Below are positions 19,485 through 29,678 of a stretch of DNA of 64,000 nucleotides, in pieces (within the stretch, counting starts at the first letter, position 1; each line of letters starts with the position of its first letter). The stretch is taken from assembly GCA_018268465.1 (NCBI GenBank), contig JAFDWN010000037.1, positions 43,239 through 107,238 of the forward strand. Reading direction: 5' to 3'. The position numbers and the translations under genes were made by a program. Origin of the DNA: Actinomycetota bacterium (lineage in GTDB: Bacteria > Actinomycetota > Actinomycetes > Mycobacteriales > Mycobacteriaceae). The notes below the pieces were generated by a model. The model had not been told where the DNA came from and ran no database searches. It saw only the letters and a program-made list of their open reading frames with translations.

Positions 19485-22460
19485 TCAAGCCCCGAAGACC
19501 TTGCGCACCACAGCTTTCGCGCGGCGCGTCACCCGCAGGTAGTTGTCCAGGAACTCGCCCCCGTCATCGCTGCCCCAACCGGCGGCCAGCGCCACCGCGT
19601 TGAGCTGCCGCCCCGGGCCGGGCAGCTGGTCGGTGGGTTTGCCGCGGACGAGGACGAGCGCGTTGCGCGCCCGCGTCGCGGTCAGCCAGGCCTGGCGCAG
19701 CAGTTGGACGTCGCTTTCGGCGATCAACTCGGCAGCGCCGATGGCGTTGAGCGTCTGCAGCGTCGAGGTGTTGTGCAGCGCGGGCACGCGGTGCGCGAAA
19801 CGCAACTGCAACAGCTGCACGGTCCACTCGATGTCGGCGAGCCCACCGCGGCCCAGCTTGGTGTGGGTGTTCGGGTCGGCGCCGCGGGGCAGCCGCTCGG
19901 CGTCCACCCGCGCCTTGATGCGCCGGATCTCCTGGACGGCCTCCGGCGACACCCCGCCCGGCGGGTAGCGCGTCTCGTCGATCATCAACAGGAACCGATG
20001 CCCCAGGTCCATGTCGCCGGCCACCCGGTGAGCCCGCAGCAACGCCTGGATCTCCCACGGCTGGGCCCACTGCGCGTAGTACGCCCGGTAGGACGCCAGC
20101 GTTCGCACCAGCGGACCGTTGCGGCCCTCGGGGCGCAATCCGGCGTCCACCTCCAGCGGCGGGTCGGCGCTGGGTGTGCCCAGCCGGGCCCGCACCTGTT
20201 CGGCGATGCTGACTGCCCACCGCACCGCGACCGATTCCGCGGCGTCGTTGTCCGGTTCGCACACGAACATCACGTCGGCGTCGGATCCGTAGCCGAGTTC
20301 TCCCCCGCCGAGCCGGCCCATACCGATCACCGCGATCCGCGCAGGCACGCCGCTGTCCGGCGTATTGGCCCGGATCACCACGTCCAGCGCCGCCTGCAGC
20401 ACCGCCACCCACACGGAGGTCAGTGCCGCGCACACATCGGTCACCTCAAGCATGCCGAGCAGATCGGCCGACGCGATGCGGGCCAGTTCCCGGCGCCGCA
20501 GCGTGCGGGCCGCGGCGATCGCGCGCACCGGATCGGCGTGCCTGCCCGCCGAGGCGACCAATGCGCGCGCCACCCCCTCGGGTTCGACGTCGAGCAGTTT
20601 GGGCCCGTCCGGCCCGTCCGCGTACTGCTGGATCACCTCCGGTGCCCGCATCAGCAGCTCCGGAACGTAGGCGGAGGTACCGAGCACCCGCATCAGCCGT
20701 TTCGCGACGGCGCCCTCGTCGCGCAGCGTGGACAGATACCACCGCTGCTCGGCCAGCGCCTCGCTGATCCGGCGGTAGGCGAGCAATCCGGCGTCGGGAT
20801 CGGGAGTATCGGACAGCCAGTCCAGCAGCGTCGGAAGCAGCACCTGCTGGACGCGGCCGCGGCGACCGCCGTGGCTGGTCAGCGCGGCCAGGTGGGTCAG
20901 CGCGCTCTGCGGCCCCTCGTACCCCAGCGCGGCCAACTGCCGTTCCGCCGCCTTGGCGCTCATCCCTTCGGCGATGCCCAGCGCGGGCTGGCCCACCGAT
21001 TCCAGCAGCGGTTGGTAGAACAGCTTCGCGTGCAGCCGCGACACCCGCAGGCTCTGGCGCTTCAGTTCCTCACGCAGCACACCGAGCGCGTCGCGCTGAC
21101 CGTCGGGCCGCATATGCGCCGCACGGGCCAGCCATCGCATCGCCTCCTCGTCGCCGGACTCGGGAAGCATGTGGGTGCGTTTGAGCCGCTGCAGCTGCAG
21201 CCGGTGTTCGAGCAACCGCAGGAATTCGTAGGACGCGGTCATGTTGGCTGCGTCGTCACGACCGACGTATCCACCCGCACCCAGCGCGGCGAGTGCCTCC
21301 ACGGTGGAGGCCACGTGCAGCGTGTCGTCGTTGCGTCCGTGCACCAACTGCAACAGCTGAACGGCGAACTCGACGTCGCGCAGGCCTCCGGTGCCGAGTT
21401 TGAGTTCGCGGTCGCGCACGTTGGCGGGCACCAGCTGTTCGACCCGCCTGCGCATCGCCTGCACCTCGGGAACGAAGTCGGCCCGCTCACACGCTGTCCA
21501 CACCATGGGCATCAGCGCGGAGGTGTACCGCTCCCCCAGCTCGCGGTCGCCGACGGCGAACCGGGCCTTCAGCAGCGCCTGGAACTCCCACGTCTTGGCC
21601 CACCGCTCGTAGTAGGCGACGTGGGAGTCCAGGGTGCGCACCAGCGCGCCCTGCTTACCCTCCGGCCGCAGGGCCGCGTCGACCTCGAAGAACGCATCGG
21701 AGGCGAACCGCATCATCTCCCCCGCGACGCGCGTGGCGATGGCCAGCGTCGAGTGGGCCGCCTCCTCGGCGACGAAGATGACGTCGACGTCGCTGACGTA
21801 ATTCAGTTCCCGCGCACCGCATTTGCCCATGGCGATGACCGCAAGGCGGGGCGGCTGCGCGTCCCCGCAGACCGAGCGGGTGGCCACTGTCAGCGCGGCG
21901 CCGAGGGCGGCGTCGGCGAGGTCGGCCAGATGGGCGCCCACGGTGGGGAAGGGCAGCACCGGCTCGTTCTCCACCGTCGAGGCCAGGTCCAGGGCGGCCA
22001 GCACCATCAGCCGGTCGCGGTAGAGCGTACGCAGCGCAGGGAGCGCCGCACGCGCGTCGGCAGCACCGGCGGCCTGCTGTTCGAAGGTGTCGCGAAGGGT
22101 GGCTGCGGACGGCAGTTCGGCCTTGCCCGCCAACAGATGCCACGACTGGGGGTGGGCCACCAGATGATCACCGACGGCCAGGGAGGAGCCCAGGACGCTG
22201 AACAGCCGGCCACGCAGGCCGCGATCCTTGAGCAGGGCCCCGTTCAGCTCGTCCCAACCGGATTCGAGCGCGTCGGCGAGGCGCACCATGGTGCGCAGCG
22301 CGACGTCGGCATCGGGTGCACGCGACAGCGACCACAACAGTTCGACGTGGCCGTCGGTGTTCCAGCCCAGCCGTTCGAGGTCGGCGGGTGCGAGCGGCTG
22401 CACCAGCCCGAGCCGGCCCACACTGGGCAGCTTCGGACGCTCGGTCGCTGGTTTCGCCAC
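19485..22460 (-). CDS. glnE: Glutamine synthetase adenylyltransferase / adenylyl-removing enzyme
   Basis: A 991-residue bifunctional enzyme that adenylylates glutamine synthetase when nitrogen is plentiful and removes AMP when it is scarce. It carries two nucleotidyltransferase domains: the N-terminal adenylyl-removase core with [19 protein letters not shown], and the C-terminal transferase core with [21 protein letters not shown] (read as two pieces). The longest frame begins at 22466. GTG 22460 is preferred because TACGGT ends 7 nt upstream of it, and M. tuberculosis GlnE aligns from this point. Its target is GlnA1. Confidence 0.96.
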   Translation of the reverse strand: MAKPATERPKLPSVGRLGLVQPLAPADLERLGWNTDGHVELLWSLSRAPDADVALRTMVRLADALESGWDELNGALLKDRGLRGRLFSVLGSSLAVGDHLVAHPQSWHLLAGKAELPSAATLRDTFEQQAAGAADARAALPALRTLYRDRLMVLAALDLASTVENEPVLPFPTVGAHLADLADAALGAALTVATRSVCGDAQPPRLAVIAMGKCGARELNYVSDVDVIFVAEEAAHSTLAIATRVAGEMMRFASDAFFEVDAALRPEGKQGALVRTLDSHVAYYERWAKTWEFQALLKARFAVGDRELGERYTSALMPMVWTACERADFVPEVQAMRRRVEQLVPANVRDRELKLGTGGLRDVEFAVQLLQLVHGRNDDTLHVASTVEALAALGAGGYVGRDDAANMTASYEFLRLLEHRLQLQRLKRTHMLPESGDEEAMRWLARAAHMRPDGQRDALGVLREELKRQSLRVSRLHAKLFYQPLLESVGQPALGIAEGMSAKAAERQLAALGYEGPQSALTHLAALTSHGGRRGRVQQVLLPTLLDWLSDTPDPDAGLLAYRRISEALAEQRWYLSTLRDEGAVAKRLMRVLGTSAYVPELLMRAPEVIQQYADGPDGPKLLDVEPEGVARALVASAGRHADPVRAIAAARTLRRRELARIASADLLGMLEVTDVCAALTSVWVAVLQAALDVVIRANTPDSGVPARIAVIGMGRLGGGELGYGSDADVMFVCEPDNDAAESVAVRWAVSIAEQVRARLGTPSADPPLEVDAGLRPEGRNGPLVRTLASYRAYYAQWAQPWEIQALLRAHRVAGDMDLGHRFLLMIDETRYPPGGVSPEAVQEIRRIKARVDAERLPRGADPNTHTKLGRGGLADIEWTVQLLQLRFAHRVPALHNTSTLQTLNAIGAAELIAESDVQLLRQAWLTATRARNALVLVRGKPTDQLPGPGRQLNAVALAAGWGSDDGGEFLDNYLRVTRRAKAVVRKVFGA

Positions 22461-22467
22461 GCCCATG

Positions 22468-22473
22468 ACCGTA
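22468..22473 (-). promoter_or_regulatory. Leaderless-type -10 box TACGGT for glnE
   Basis: TACGGT on the minus strand lies 7 nt before GTG 22460 but only 1 nt before ATG 22466, so it argues for the GTG start. Confidence 0.5.
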
Positions 22474-22503
22474 GCGCACCGGTCGGACGGCCCGGACCGA
22501 CCG

Positions 22504-23844
22504 TTACAGCGACAAGTAGGTCTTGAGCTCGAACGGTGTCACGTGGCTGCGGTAGTTCTCCCATTCGGCGCGCTTGTTGCGCAGGAAGAAGTCGAATACG
22601 TGCTCGCCCAACGCTTCCGCGACCAGCTCGGAGCCCTCCATAGCCTCCAGCGCACCGCCGAGGCTGGCAGGCAGCTCTCGGTAGCCCATCGCGCTGCGTT
22701 CTTCGCGAGTGAGGCTCCACACGTCGTCCTCTGCCTGTGGGCCGAGGACGTAACCCTTCTCCACCCCGCGCAGGCCCGCGGCCAGCAGCACCGCGAACGT
22801 CAGATACGGGTTGCAGGCCGAGTCGGGGCTGCGCACCTCGATCCGACGCGACGAGGCCTTGCGCGGCGTGTACATCGGCACCCGCACCAGCGCTGAGCGG
22901 TTGGCCGCACCCCACGACGCGGCCGTCGGCGCCTCGCCCCCGTGCACCAGACGCTTGTAGCTGTTCACCCACTGGTTGGTGACGGCGCTGATCTCGTTGG
23001 CGTGTTCGAGGATGCCCGCGATGAACGACTTGCCGACATCGGACAGCTGCAGCGGGTCGTCGGGGCTGTGGAAGGCGTTGTTCTCGCCTTCGAAGAGGCT
23101 CATGTGGGTGTGCATGGCCGAGCCGGGATGCTGGGCGAACGGTTTGGGCATGAACGACGCGCGCACCCCGTCGGCGATCGCGACCTCCTTGACGACGTAG
23201 CGGAACGTCATCACGTTGTCGGCCATCGACAGCGCGTCGGCGTAGCGCAGGTCGATCTCCTGCTGACCGGGGGCGCCCTCGTGGTGGCTGAACTCGACGG
23301 AGATCCCCATCTGCTCGAGCGCGTCGATGGCGTGGCGGCGGAAGTTGGGCGCCGCCTCGTGCACCGCCTGGTCGAAGTAGCCGCCGTTGTCGGCCGGGAT
23401 GGGTGGTGTGCCGTCGTCGGGTCCGGGATGCAGCAGGAAGAATTCGATCTCGGGGTGGACGTAGCAGGAGAAGCCCAGGTCGCTGGCTTTGGCGAGCTGA
23501 CGGCGCAGCACGTGCCGGGAGTCGGCCCACGACGGCGAGCCGTCGGGCATCGTGATGTCGCAGAACATCCGCGCGGAGTGGTGGTCGCCGCCGCTGGTGG
23601 TCCACGGCAGCACCTGGAAGGTGGACGGATCGGGGCGGGCCACGGTGTCGGATTCGGACACCCGCGCGAACCCCTCGATCGAGGAGCCGTCGAAGCCGAT
23701 GCCCTCCTCGAACGCCCCCTCCAGTTCGGCAGGCGCGATCGCCACAGACTTGAGGAATCCGAGCACGTCGGTGAACCACAGCCGGACGAAACGGATATCC
23801 CGTTCCTCCAGCGTGCGCAGCACAAATTCCTTCTGGCGATCCAT
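22504..23844 (-). CDS. glnA2: Glutamine synthetase-family protein GlnA2
   Basis: A 446-residue GSI-alpha-type protein, shorter than GlnA1. It has [15 protein letters not shown], the [19 protein letters not shown] metal/ammonia-site block, ATP-site [20 protein letters not shown] and NRSALVRVP. The regulatory NLVY adenylylation segment of GlnA1 is replaced by sequence around [17 protein letters not shown], so it should not be a GlnE target. M. tuberculosis has the same glnE-glnA2 order (Rv2221c-Rv2222c). The start is supported by a TACGCT box 6 nt upstream. Confidence 0.95.
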   Translation of the reverse strand: MDRQKEFVLRTLEERDIRFVRLWFTDVLGFLKSVAIAPAELEGAFEEGIGFDGSSIEGFARVSESDTVARPDPSTFQVLPWTTSGGDHHSARMFCDITMPDGSPSWADSRHVLRRQLAKASDLGFSCYVHPEIEFFLLHPGPDDGTPPIPADNGGYFDQAVHEAAPNFRRHAIDALEQMGISVEFSHHEGAPGQQEIDLRYADALSMADNVMTFRYVVKEVAIADGVRASFMPKPFAQHPGSAMHTHMSLFEGENNAFHSPDDPLQLSDVGKSFIAGILEHANEISAVTNQWVNSYKRLVHGGEAPTAASWGAANRSALVRVPMYTPRKASSRRIEVRSPDSACNPYLTFAVLLAAGLRGVEKGYVLGPQAEDDVWSLTREERSAMGYRELPASLGGALEAMEGSELVAEALGEHVFDFFLRNKRAEWENYRSHVTPFELKTYLSL

Positions 23845-23850
23845 GACCGC

Positions 23851-23856
23851 AGCGTA
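23851..23856 (-). promoter_or_regulatory. Leaderless-type -10 box TACGCT for glnA2
   Basis: TACGCT on the minus strand ends 6 nt before the glnA2 ATG. Confidence 0.5.
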
Positions 23857-23943
23857 GGTTCCGGCTGTTAAATCTATGTTACGTCCCTGGTCCGGTTTGA
23901 TTCCCGGTTCGCTACGGGCAGGTCGGGACGGGCCGGACAGCGA

Positions 23944-25503
23944 TCAGCAGCGCAGCCCGGCGGGCGGCTCGGTCAGGTCGGTCAGGAACGCCAGGATGGT
24001 GGTGTCCACACACGCGTCGCCGTTGAACACGACGGTGTGCTGGGACCCGTCGAAGGTCACCAGCGCGGCGCCGAGGTCGGCGGCGAGGTCGACACCGGCC
24101 TGGTAGGGGGTGGCCGGGTCGCGGGTGGTGGAGACCACCACGACGGTTCCCGGCGGGGCGGGTGACACCGGCGGGGACGGCGATGGCGGCACCGGCCACA
24201 TCGCGCAGAGGTCGCGGGGGGCGAATCCGGTGAATTCGCCGTAGGTGGCGAACGGCGCGGCGTCGCGGACCCGGCGGTCGGCATCCACCCACGCCGCCGG
24301 GTCGGTCGGGAATGCCGAATCCACGCACCGCACGGCGCTGGACACGTCCTGCTGGTTGCTGTAGTGCCCCTGGGCGTCGCGGTGCAGGTACTGGTCGGCG
24401 AGTGTGAGCAGGTCGTCGGCGTCGGTGCCGCGCTGCAGCCCGAGCAGCCCACTGGTGAGGTACAGCCAGTAGCGCTTCGAGTACAGGGCGCTGACGGTGC
24501 CGGTGATGGCGTCGGAGTAGCTCAGTCCGCGCGGGTCGGCGGTGCGTCCCGGCTCAGCGACGAGCGGGTCGACGAGTTCGCGGAAGCGGGTGACGAACTG
24601 GGCCGGGTCGGTGCCGAGCGGGCAGCCCGCCGATTGGGCGCAGTCTGCGGCGTACTCGTCGAAAGCCGCCTGGAATCCGGCCATTTGGCGCACGCTGCGT
24701 TCGATCGGGTCCATGTTGGGGTCGACAGCGCCGTCGAGGACCATGGCCCGGACGCGGTCGCCGAAGCGCTCGGCGTACTCCGCACCCAGCACCGTTCCAT
24801 AGGAGAAGCCCAGATAGTTGATCTGCTCGTCGCCCAGCGCGGCCCGCACGACGTCCATATCGCGCGCCGTGGTCGCCGTCGCCATACCGGACAGCGCCGG
24901 CGCTCCCATCCGGTCCAGGCACCGCTGGCCGAACTGCCGGTACAGGTCTTCGATGCGGGCCACCCCGGCCGGGCTGTAGTCGGTCATCGGTTCGCGGCGC
25001 CAGGCGTCGAATTCCGCGTCGGTGCGGCAGCGCAGTTCCGGGGTGGAGGCGCCGGATCCGCGCGGGTCGAAGCCCACGAGATCGAAGCGGCGCAGCAGTT
25101 CCGTGTCGGCCAGCGCCGCGCCCATCCCGGCGACGGTCGTGACGGCCGAGGCGCCAGGGCCGCCGGGATTGACCATCAAGGCGCCGATGCGCTCGCCCGT
25201 GGCGGGTATCCGGATGACCGCCAATTGCACTGGCGCGCCTGGAGATTCGATACCCGCGTCGTCGGCGGCCCAGTCCGCGGGCACCGCCACGGTGGCGCAT
25301 TGCGCGGTGGGGATGCCCGTCGTGTCACCGACCCAGTTTTCGCAGCCGCCCCACGCGGGCGCCCCTCCGTACCGCTGGGTTGCGTCCGCTTCGGGCGTCG
25401 CCAGCGCCGGCGGGGGCACCATGACACCGACGGCGCCGAGCACGAGGGCAGCCGCGGCGTATCGGCGCACGCGCGACCTCGCCGCCGAGCCCGCGCGCCA
25501 CAT
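23944..25503 (-). CDS. Exported alpha/beta hydrolase (Rv2223c-like, Hip1/CaeA paralogue)
   Basis: About 519 residues, starting with an Arg-rich region and hydrophobic AAAALVLGAVGVMVPPPALA, a Sec signal peptide without a lipobox Cys. Serine-hydrolase features are the oxyanion segment NPGGPGAS, the nucleophile elbow GFSYGT, a likely acid in TTRDPATPY and a late His in GSQHTVVF, as in tripeptidyl-peptidase-like hydrolases. ATG 25503 has GGGAG at better spacing than ATG 25512; either is possible. It lies downstream of a closely related gene in the same direction. Confidence 0.88.
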   Translation of the reverse strand: MWRAGSAARSRVRRYAAAALVLGAVGVMVPPPALATPEADATQRYGGAPAWGGCENWVGDTTGIPTAQCATVAVPADWAADDAGIESPGAPVQLAVIRIPATGERIGALMVNPGGPGASAVTTVAGMGAALADTELLRRFDLVGFDPRGSGASTPELRCRTDAEFDAWRREPMTDYSPAGVARIEDLYRQFGQRCLDRMGAPALSGMATATTARDMDVVRAALGDEQINYLGFSYGTVLGAEYAERFGDRVRAMVLDGAVDPNMDPIERSVRQMAGFQAAFDEYAADCAQSAGCPLGTDPAQFVTRFRELVDPLVAEPGRTADPRGLSYSDAITGTVSALYSKRYWLYLTSGLLGLQRGTDADDLLTLADQYLHRDAQGHYSNQQDVSSAVRCVDSAFPTDPAAWVDADRRVRDAAPFATYGEFTGFAPRDLCAMWPVPPSPSPPVSPAPPGTVVVVSTTRDPATPYQAGVDLAADLGAALVTFDGSQHTVVFNGDACVDTTILAFLTDLTEPPAGLRC

Positions 25504-25698
25504 GGTTGCCATGCTCCCACGGCCGCCGCGAACGGGCCCGCCTGCCGCCGGCGCGGGTGCCGGCCGGGCGCTCCGGCCGTCGGGTGACCCTGTGGAGTTC
25601 ACACGCCCCCGGCGTGCCGCGTCTGCCATGTCAGGTAGATCGCCGCGACCGCGGCCGGTGTTCCACCCGCAGGTCCACGGGCCGGTGCGGACCGCCGT

Positions 25699-27222
25699 TC
25701 AGCACCGGGCGCCGGCGGCGGGCACCGTCACGTCGATCAGGTAGGTGGCCGCGATGTCGTCGATGCAGCTGTCGCCCTGGAACACCACGGTGTGCTGCGT
25801 GCCGTCGAAGGTGACCAGGGTGCCGCCGAGTTGACGGGCGAGGTCTTGGCCCGCCTCATAGGGCGTGGCGGGATCGTTGGTGGTAGACACCACCAGGATC
25901 GGTGGCAGCCCGCTGACGGAGATCTCGTGGGGCGTGCTGGTCGGCGGGACGGGCCAGAACGCGCAGGTGCCCAGCGGGGCGAGCCCGGTGAACTCGCCGT
26001 AGCTCATGAACGGTGCCGCCTCCCGCAATCTGCGGTCCTTCTCGACGACGGTGGCGCGGTCGGTGATGGCGGGCTGGTCGACACAGTTGACCGCGACGCG
26101 GACATCGGTGGAGTTGTTGTAGCGCCCCTTGGCGTCGCGGCCCATGTACAGGTCGGCCAGCACCAGCATGGTGTCGCCCCTGCCCATCTTGAGTTCGTTG
26201 AGCCCTTGGGTCAGGTGACGCCACAGACCGGGCGAGTACAGGGTCATGATGGTGCCGACGATCGCGTCGTTGTAGCTCAGGCCGCGCGGATCGTCGGTGG
26301 CGGCCGGGTTGCGCACCAGCGGATCGACGAGGCTGGTGTACACGTCGACGGCTTTGGCCGGGTCGGTGCCCAGCGGGCAGCTGGGGTCACGGGCGCAGTC
26401 GGCGGCGTAGTCGTCGAACGCCTGCTGGAACGCTGCGGCCTGGCGCACGTCGGCCTCGATGGGGTCGGCGTTGGGATCGATCGCACCGTCGAGGATCATC
26501 GCGCGCACGTTCTGCGGGAACTCCTCGGCGTACATCGCGCCGATCCGGGTCCCGTACGAGAACCCGAGATAGGTCAGTTTCTCGTCGCCGAGCGCGGCCC
26601 GGATCGCGTCGAGATCCTTGACCACACTGGCTGTTCCGACGTTGGCGAGGAACTCCTTGCCGGTCTTGTCCACGCACCGCTGGACGAACGCTTTGGTCTC
26701 GTTCTCGATGTGGGCGACACCTTCGGGGGTGTATTCGACCACGGGGTCGGCACGCAGCCGGTCGTTGTCGGCATCGGAGTTGCACCACAGCGCCGGGTTG
26801 GACGACGCCACTCCGCGCGGGTCGAAGCCGACGAAGTCGAACCGCTCACGAACCGACCGGGGCAGACCCGCCACGAGAGATGCGGCGCCTTCGACACCGG
26901 ACTCCCCGGGGCCGCCGGGATTGATCACCAGTGAGCCGATTTTGTCGCCCGTCGCCCTGAACCGGATCATCGCCAGCTGGGCGACGTCGCCGTCGGGTTT
27001 GGCGTAGTCCACCGGCACCGACAGCAGGGCGCACTCCGCGCCGGGCGGGATGCGCGCGCCGTCGGCTTCGGCCGGCTGGCAGGTCGACCACTGCAGCGGC
27101 GTCCCGGGCCGGGGTACCGCGATGACGGCCCGCCCCTCGACGGTGTTGCCACAGCCCGCCATCAGTAGCGCCGCGACGGCGGCCAGCACTCCCGTCGTGA
27201 GCGCCCCGCGCCTCAGGTTCAT
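25699..27222 (-). CDS. caeA: Cell-envelope serine hydrolase lipoprotein (CaeA/Hip1-like)
   Basis: About 507 residues with a lipoprotein signal ending in the lipobox LMAGC, so it should be anchored on the outer face of the membrane. The catalytic set is visible: NPGGPGESG, GFSYGTRIG (Ser), STTNDPATPY (Asp) and GTQHTVVFQGDSC (His). It aligns closely with recalled Rv2224c (Hip1), a surface protease that cleaves GroEL2 and modulates host responses. ATG 27222 gives the shortest complete signal peptide; upstream ATGs exist at 27240 and 27294. Confidence 0.9.
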   Translation of the reverse strand: MNLRRGALTTGVLAAVAALLMAGCGNTVEGRAVIAVPRPGTPLQWSTCQPAEADGARIPPGAECALLSVPVDYAKPDGDVAQLAMIRFRATGDKIGSLVINPGGPGESGVEGAASLVAGLPRSVRERFDFVGFDPRGVASSNPALWCNSDADNDRLRADPVVEYTPEGVAHIENETKAFVQRCVDKTGKEFLANVGTASVVKDLDAIRAALGDEKLTYLGFSYGTRIGAMYAEEFPQNVRAMILDGAIDPNADPIEADVRQAAAFQQAFDDYAADCARDPSCPLGTDPAKAVDVYTSLVDPLVRNPAATDDPRGLSYNDAIVGTIMTLYSPGLWRHLTQGLNELKMGRGDTMLVLADLYMGRDAKGRYNNSTDVRVAVNCVDQPAITDRATVVEKDRRLREAAPFMSYGEFTGLAPLGTCAFWPVPPTSTPHEISVSGLPPILVVSTTNDPATPYEAGQDLARQLGGTLVTFDGTQHTVVFQGDSCIDDIAATYLIDVTVPAAGARC

Positions 27223-27277
27223 GGCACCACATGCTGCCATGAACCCCGATCGCCGCTGGCACGCAGCGTGCGGCAGG

Positions 27278-28669
27278 TCAGGGTGTCGCGGCAAGCAGCT
27301 CCTGCAGCGCGATCGGGAAGTCGTCGGCCATATCCCACAGATCGGGCAGCAGTTCCGGGCATGACACGATGCCGACGTCGAGTTTGCCGGTCAGCGACAT
27401 CACGGTGATGTTCAGTCCCGAGCCGTGGAAGATCGGCCCCAGCGGGTACATCGCCTTGACCTCCGAACCGAGTAGGTACAGCGGCACCTGCGGGCCGGGC
27501 ACGTTGGAGATGACGAGGTTGTGCACGGGTTTGGCGCCGCTGAGCCGGCTGGCGGCGTAGACGCGCATCGCCACCCCGAACACCGCCGGCGCGGCGAACT
27601 GCGTCCAGTCCTGCAGCAATGTCGCGCCGATCGCCGAACTATGTTGTTTGGCAACGGCATTCGCCTCTGCGATGGCCTTGAGCCGCTCGACCGGATCTTC
27701 GATGTGGGTTTCCAGGCGGGAGAAGAGCCCCGAGACCTGGTTACGGCCGGGCCGGTCGGATTTGTCGTGCACCGACACCGGCACCATCGCCACCAGCGTG
27801 TTGTCGGGCAGCTCGCCCCGGTCGAGCAGGAATCGACGCAGCACCCCCGATACCAGCGCCATGACCACGTCGTTGACCTTGACGCCGAAGTGGTCCTTGA
27901 CCGCCTTGATGTCGCCGAGGTCGAGCTGCGCGAATGCCAGGTTGCGGTGGCCGGTGACGTTGGCGTTGAACGCGGTTTGCGGCGCCGCGAACGGGCGCGC
28001 CATGGTCAGACCCAGCCGCGCACGTCTGGCCGTGTCGATCGCCGATGTCACGGTCGACGGCATGACGCCGGCCATCCTCACCGGCCACGTCATGAACCGC
28101 GCCGCGCCGCCGATCGCGATCTGCAGTGCGCTGCCCCCGCCGACGCCGTCGACGGGGGCCGGTGGGGGCGCGTCGGGTTCGGTGCTGCACAGCTTGGACA
28201 TCAGGTTGGCGCCGGTCACCCCGTCCACCGCCGCGTGGTGGACCTTGGTCATGACCGCCAGCTTGCCGCCGTCGTGCGCGTCGGTACCCGCGACGTTTTC
28301 GATGACCCACATCTCCCACAGCGGCCTGCTGCGGTCGAGGGTGAGCGATGCGATGTGGCCGCAGATGTCGGCGAGTTCACGGCGGCCGCCCGGTGCGGGC
28401 AGCCCGATCCGATGGAGGTGGCGATCAACGTCAAAGTCGTTGTCCTCCACCCAGACCGGGTGGTCGAGGTTGAACCGGGTGTCGGCGAGTTTCTCCCGGA
28501 ATTCCGGCATCGCCTTGATCCGCAGCGTGAGCTCGTCGCGCAGCCGGTCGAAGGTGTATCCGCCGGGCATGGTGGAGGTGTCCAGTTCGAGGATCGAGCA
28601 CACATGCAACGGTTGGGAGGCGTTTTCGAGGTAGAGGAAACTGGCGTCGAGTCCGCTGAGCCGTTGCAT
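27278..28669 (-). CDS. Wax ester synthase / diacylglycerol acyltransferase (WS/DGAT)
   Basis: A 463-residue bifunctional acyltransferase that esterifies diacylglycerol or fatty alcohols with acyl-CoA for storage lipid. The catalytic HHxxxDG motif is HHAAVDG in the first third, preceded by the usual opening MQRLSGLDASFLYLE. The C-terminal half has PLYLLGSEVKAMYPLGPIFH and GLNITVMSLTGKLDVG, typical of the family. Mycobacteria carry many such genes; I cannot say which lipid is made. ATG 28669 is chosen because TACGAT ends 6 nt upstream. Confidence 0.93.
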   Translation of the reverse strand: MQRLSGLDASFLYLENASQPLHVCSILELDTSTMPGGYTFDRLRDELTLRIKAMPEFREKLADTRFNLDHPVWVEDNDFDVDRHLHRIGLPAPGGRRELADICGHIASLTLDRSRPLWEMWVIENVAGTDAHDGGKLAVMTKVHHAAVDGVTGANLMSKLCSTEPDAPPPAPVDGVGGGSALQIAIGGAARFMTWPVRMAGVMPSTVTSAIDTARRARLGLTMARPFAAPQTAFNANVTGHRNLAFAQLDLGDIKAVKDHFGVKVNDVVMALVSGVLRRFLLDRGELPDNTLVAMVPVSVHDKSDRPGRNQVSGLFSRLETHIEDPVERLKAIAEANAVAKQHSSAIGATLLQDWTQFAAPAVFGVAMRVYAASRLSGAKPVHNLVISNVPGPQVPLYLLGSEVKAMYPLGPIFHGSGLNITVMSLTGKLDVGIVSCPELLPDLWDMADDFPIALQELLAATP

Positions 28670-28675
28670 GGGCCG

Positions 28676-28681
28676 ATCGTA
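28676..28681 (-). promoter_or_regulatory. Leaderless-type -10 box TACGAT for the WS/DGAT gene
   Basis: TACGAT on the minus strand ends 6 nt before the ATG at 28669. Confidence 0.5.
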
Positions 28682-28829
28682 GGACGCACGCGGGCCGATG
28701 TGAGGAAATCCACTCAACCCCGGTTTCGGGTTGGTCGCGTGCTGGTGGCAGACTGGTGGACGTCAGACGAACCCGGGGACCCGGTAGGGCCTCGAGGATC
28801 GACCCGACCACACTCATCGAGGGACAACG

Positions 28830-29672
28830 ATGTCTGAACAGACCGTGTACGGCGCTGCCGAGGTCGAGACGAAACCCCGCACCAAGATTCGCACCACCCA
28901 TCTGCAGCGGTGGAAGGCCGAGGGTCACAAGTGGGCGATGCTCACCGCCTATGACTACTCCACCGCCCGCGCCTTCGACGACGCCGGCATTCCGGTGCTC
29001 CTGGTCGGCGATTCCGCGGCCAATGTGGTCTACGGCTACGACACCACCGTGCCGATCACCATCGACGAGTTGATCCCGTTGGTGCGCGGGGTGGTCCGCG
29101 GCGCCCCGCATGCCCTGGTGGTGGCTGATCTGCCGTTCGGCAGTTATGAGGCGAGCCCCACTCAGGCGCTGGCCACCGCGACCCGGTTCCTCAAGGAGAC
29201 CGGCGCCCATGCCGTCAAACTCGAAGGCGGTGAACGCGTCGCCGAGCAGATCGCGACGGTCAGCTCCGCCGGCATCCCGGTGATGGCGCATATCGGGTTC
29301 ACCCCGCAGAGTGTCAACAGCCTGGGCGGTTTCCGTGTCCAGGGCCGCGGCGACGCCGCCGACCAGACCATCGCCGACGCGATCGCCGTCCAGGAGGCCG
29401 GCGCGTTCTCGGTGGTGATGGAGATGGTGCCTGCCGAGCTGGCGACGCAGATCACCGGGAAACTCACCATCCCCACCATCGGTATCGGCGCCGGCCCCAA
29501 CTGCGACGCGCAGGTGCTGGTGTGGCAGGACATGGCAGGCCTCACCACCGGGAAGGTCGCCAAGTTCGTCAAGCGTTTCGGCGACGTGGGCGGCGAATTA
29601 CGCCGCGCGGCAACACAATACGCAGAGGAAGTCGCTGCAGGCGCCTTCCCCGCCGACGCGCACAGTTTCTGA
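28830..29672 (+). CDS. panB: 3-methyl-2-oxobutanoate hydroxymethyltransferase (ketopantoate hydroxymethyltransferase)
   Basis: A 280-residue enzyme of pantothenate and CoA synthesis that adds a hydroxymethyl group from methylene-tetrahydrofolate to alpha-ketoisovalerate. Characteristic are [34 protein letters not shown] with its metal-binding Asp, VKLEGG, and [17 protein letters not shown] upstream of ATG 28830 gives a normal ribosome site. Convergent with the acyl-AMP ligase gene, 6 bp apart. Confidence 0.96.
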   Translation: MSEQTVYGAAEVETKPRTKIRTTHLQRWKAEGHKWAMLTAYDYSTARAFDDAGIPVLLVGDSAANVVYGYDTTVPITIDELIPLVRGVVRGAPHALVVADLPFGSYEASPTQALATATRFLKETGAHAVKLEGGERVAEQIATVSSAGIPVMAHIGFTPQSVNSLGGFRVQGRGDAADQTIADAIAVQEAGAFSVVMEMVPAELATQITGKLTIPTIGIGAGPNCDAQVLVWQDMAGLTTGKVAKFVKRFGDVGGELRRAATQYAEEVAAGAFPADAHSF

Positions 29673-29678
29673 GCCGGG

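Noticed and set aside
19704-22526. A 940-codon plus-strand frame opposite glnE
   Set aside because: Composition is the mirror of glnE (Gln/His/Arg/Gly-rich), no motif, and glnE matches its family along its whole length.
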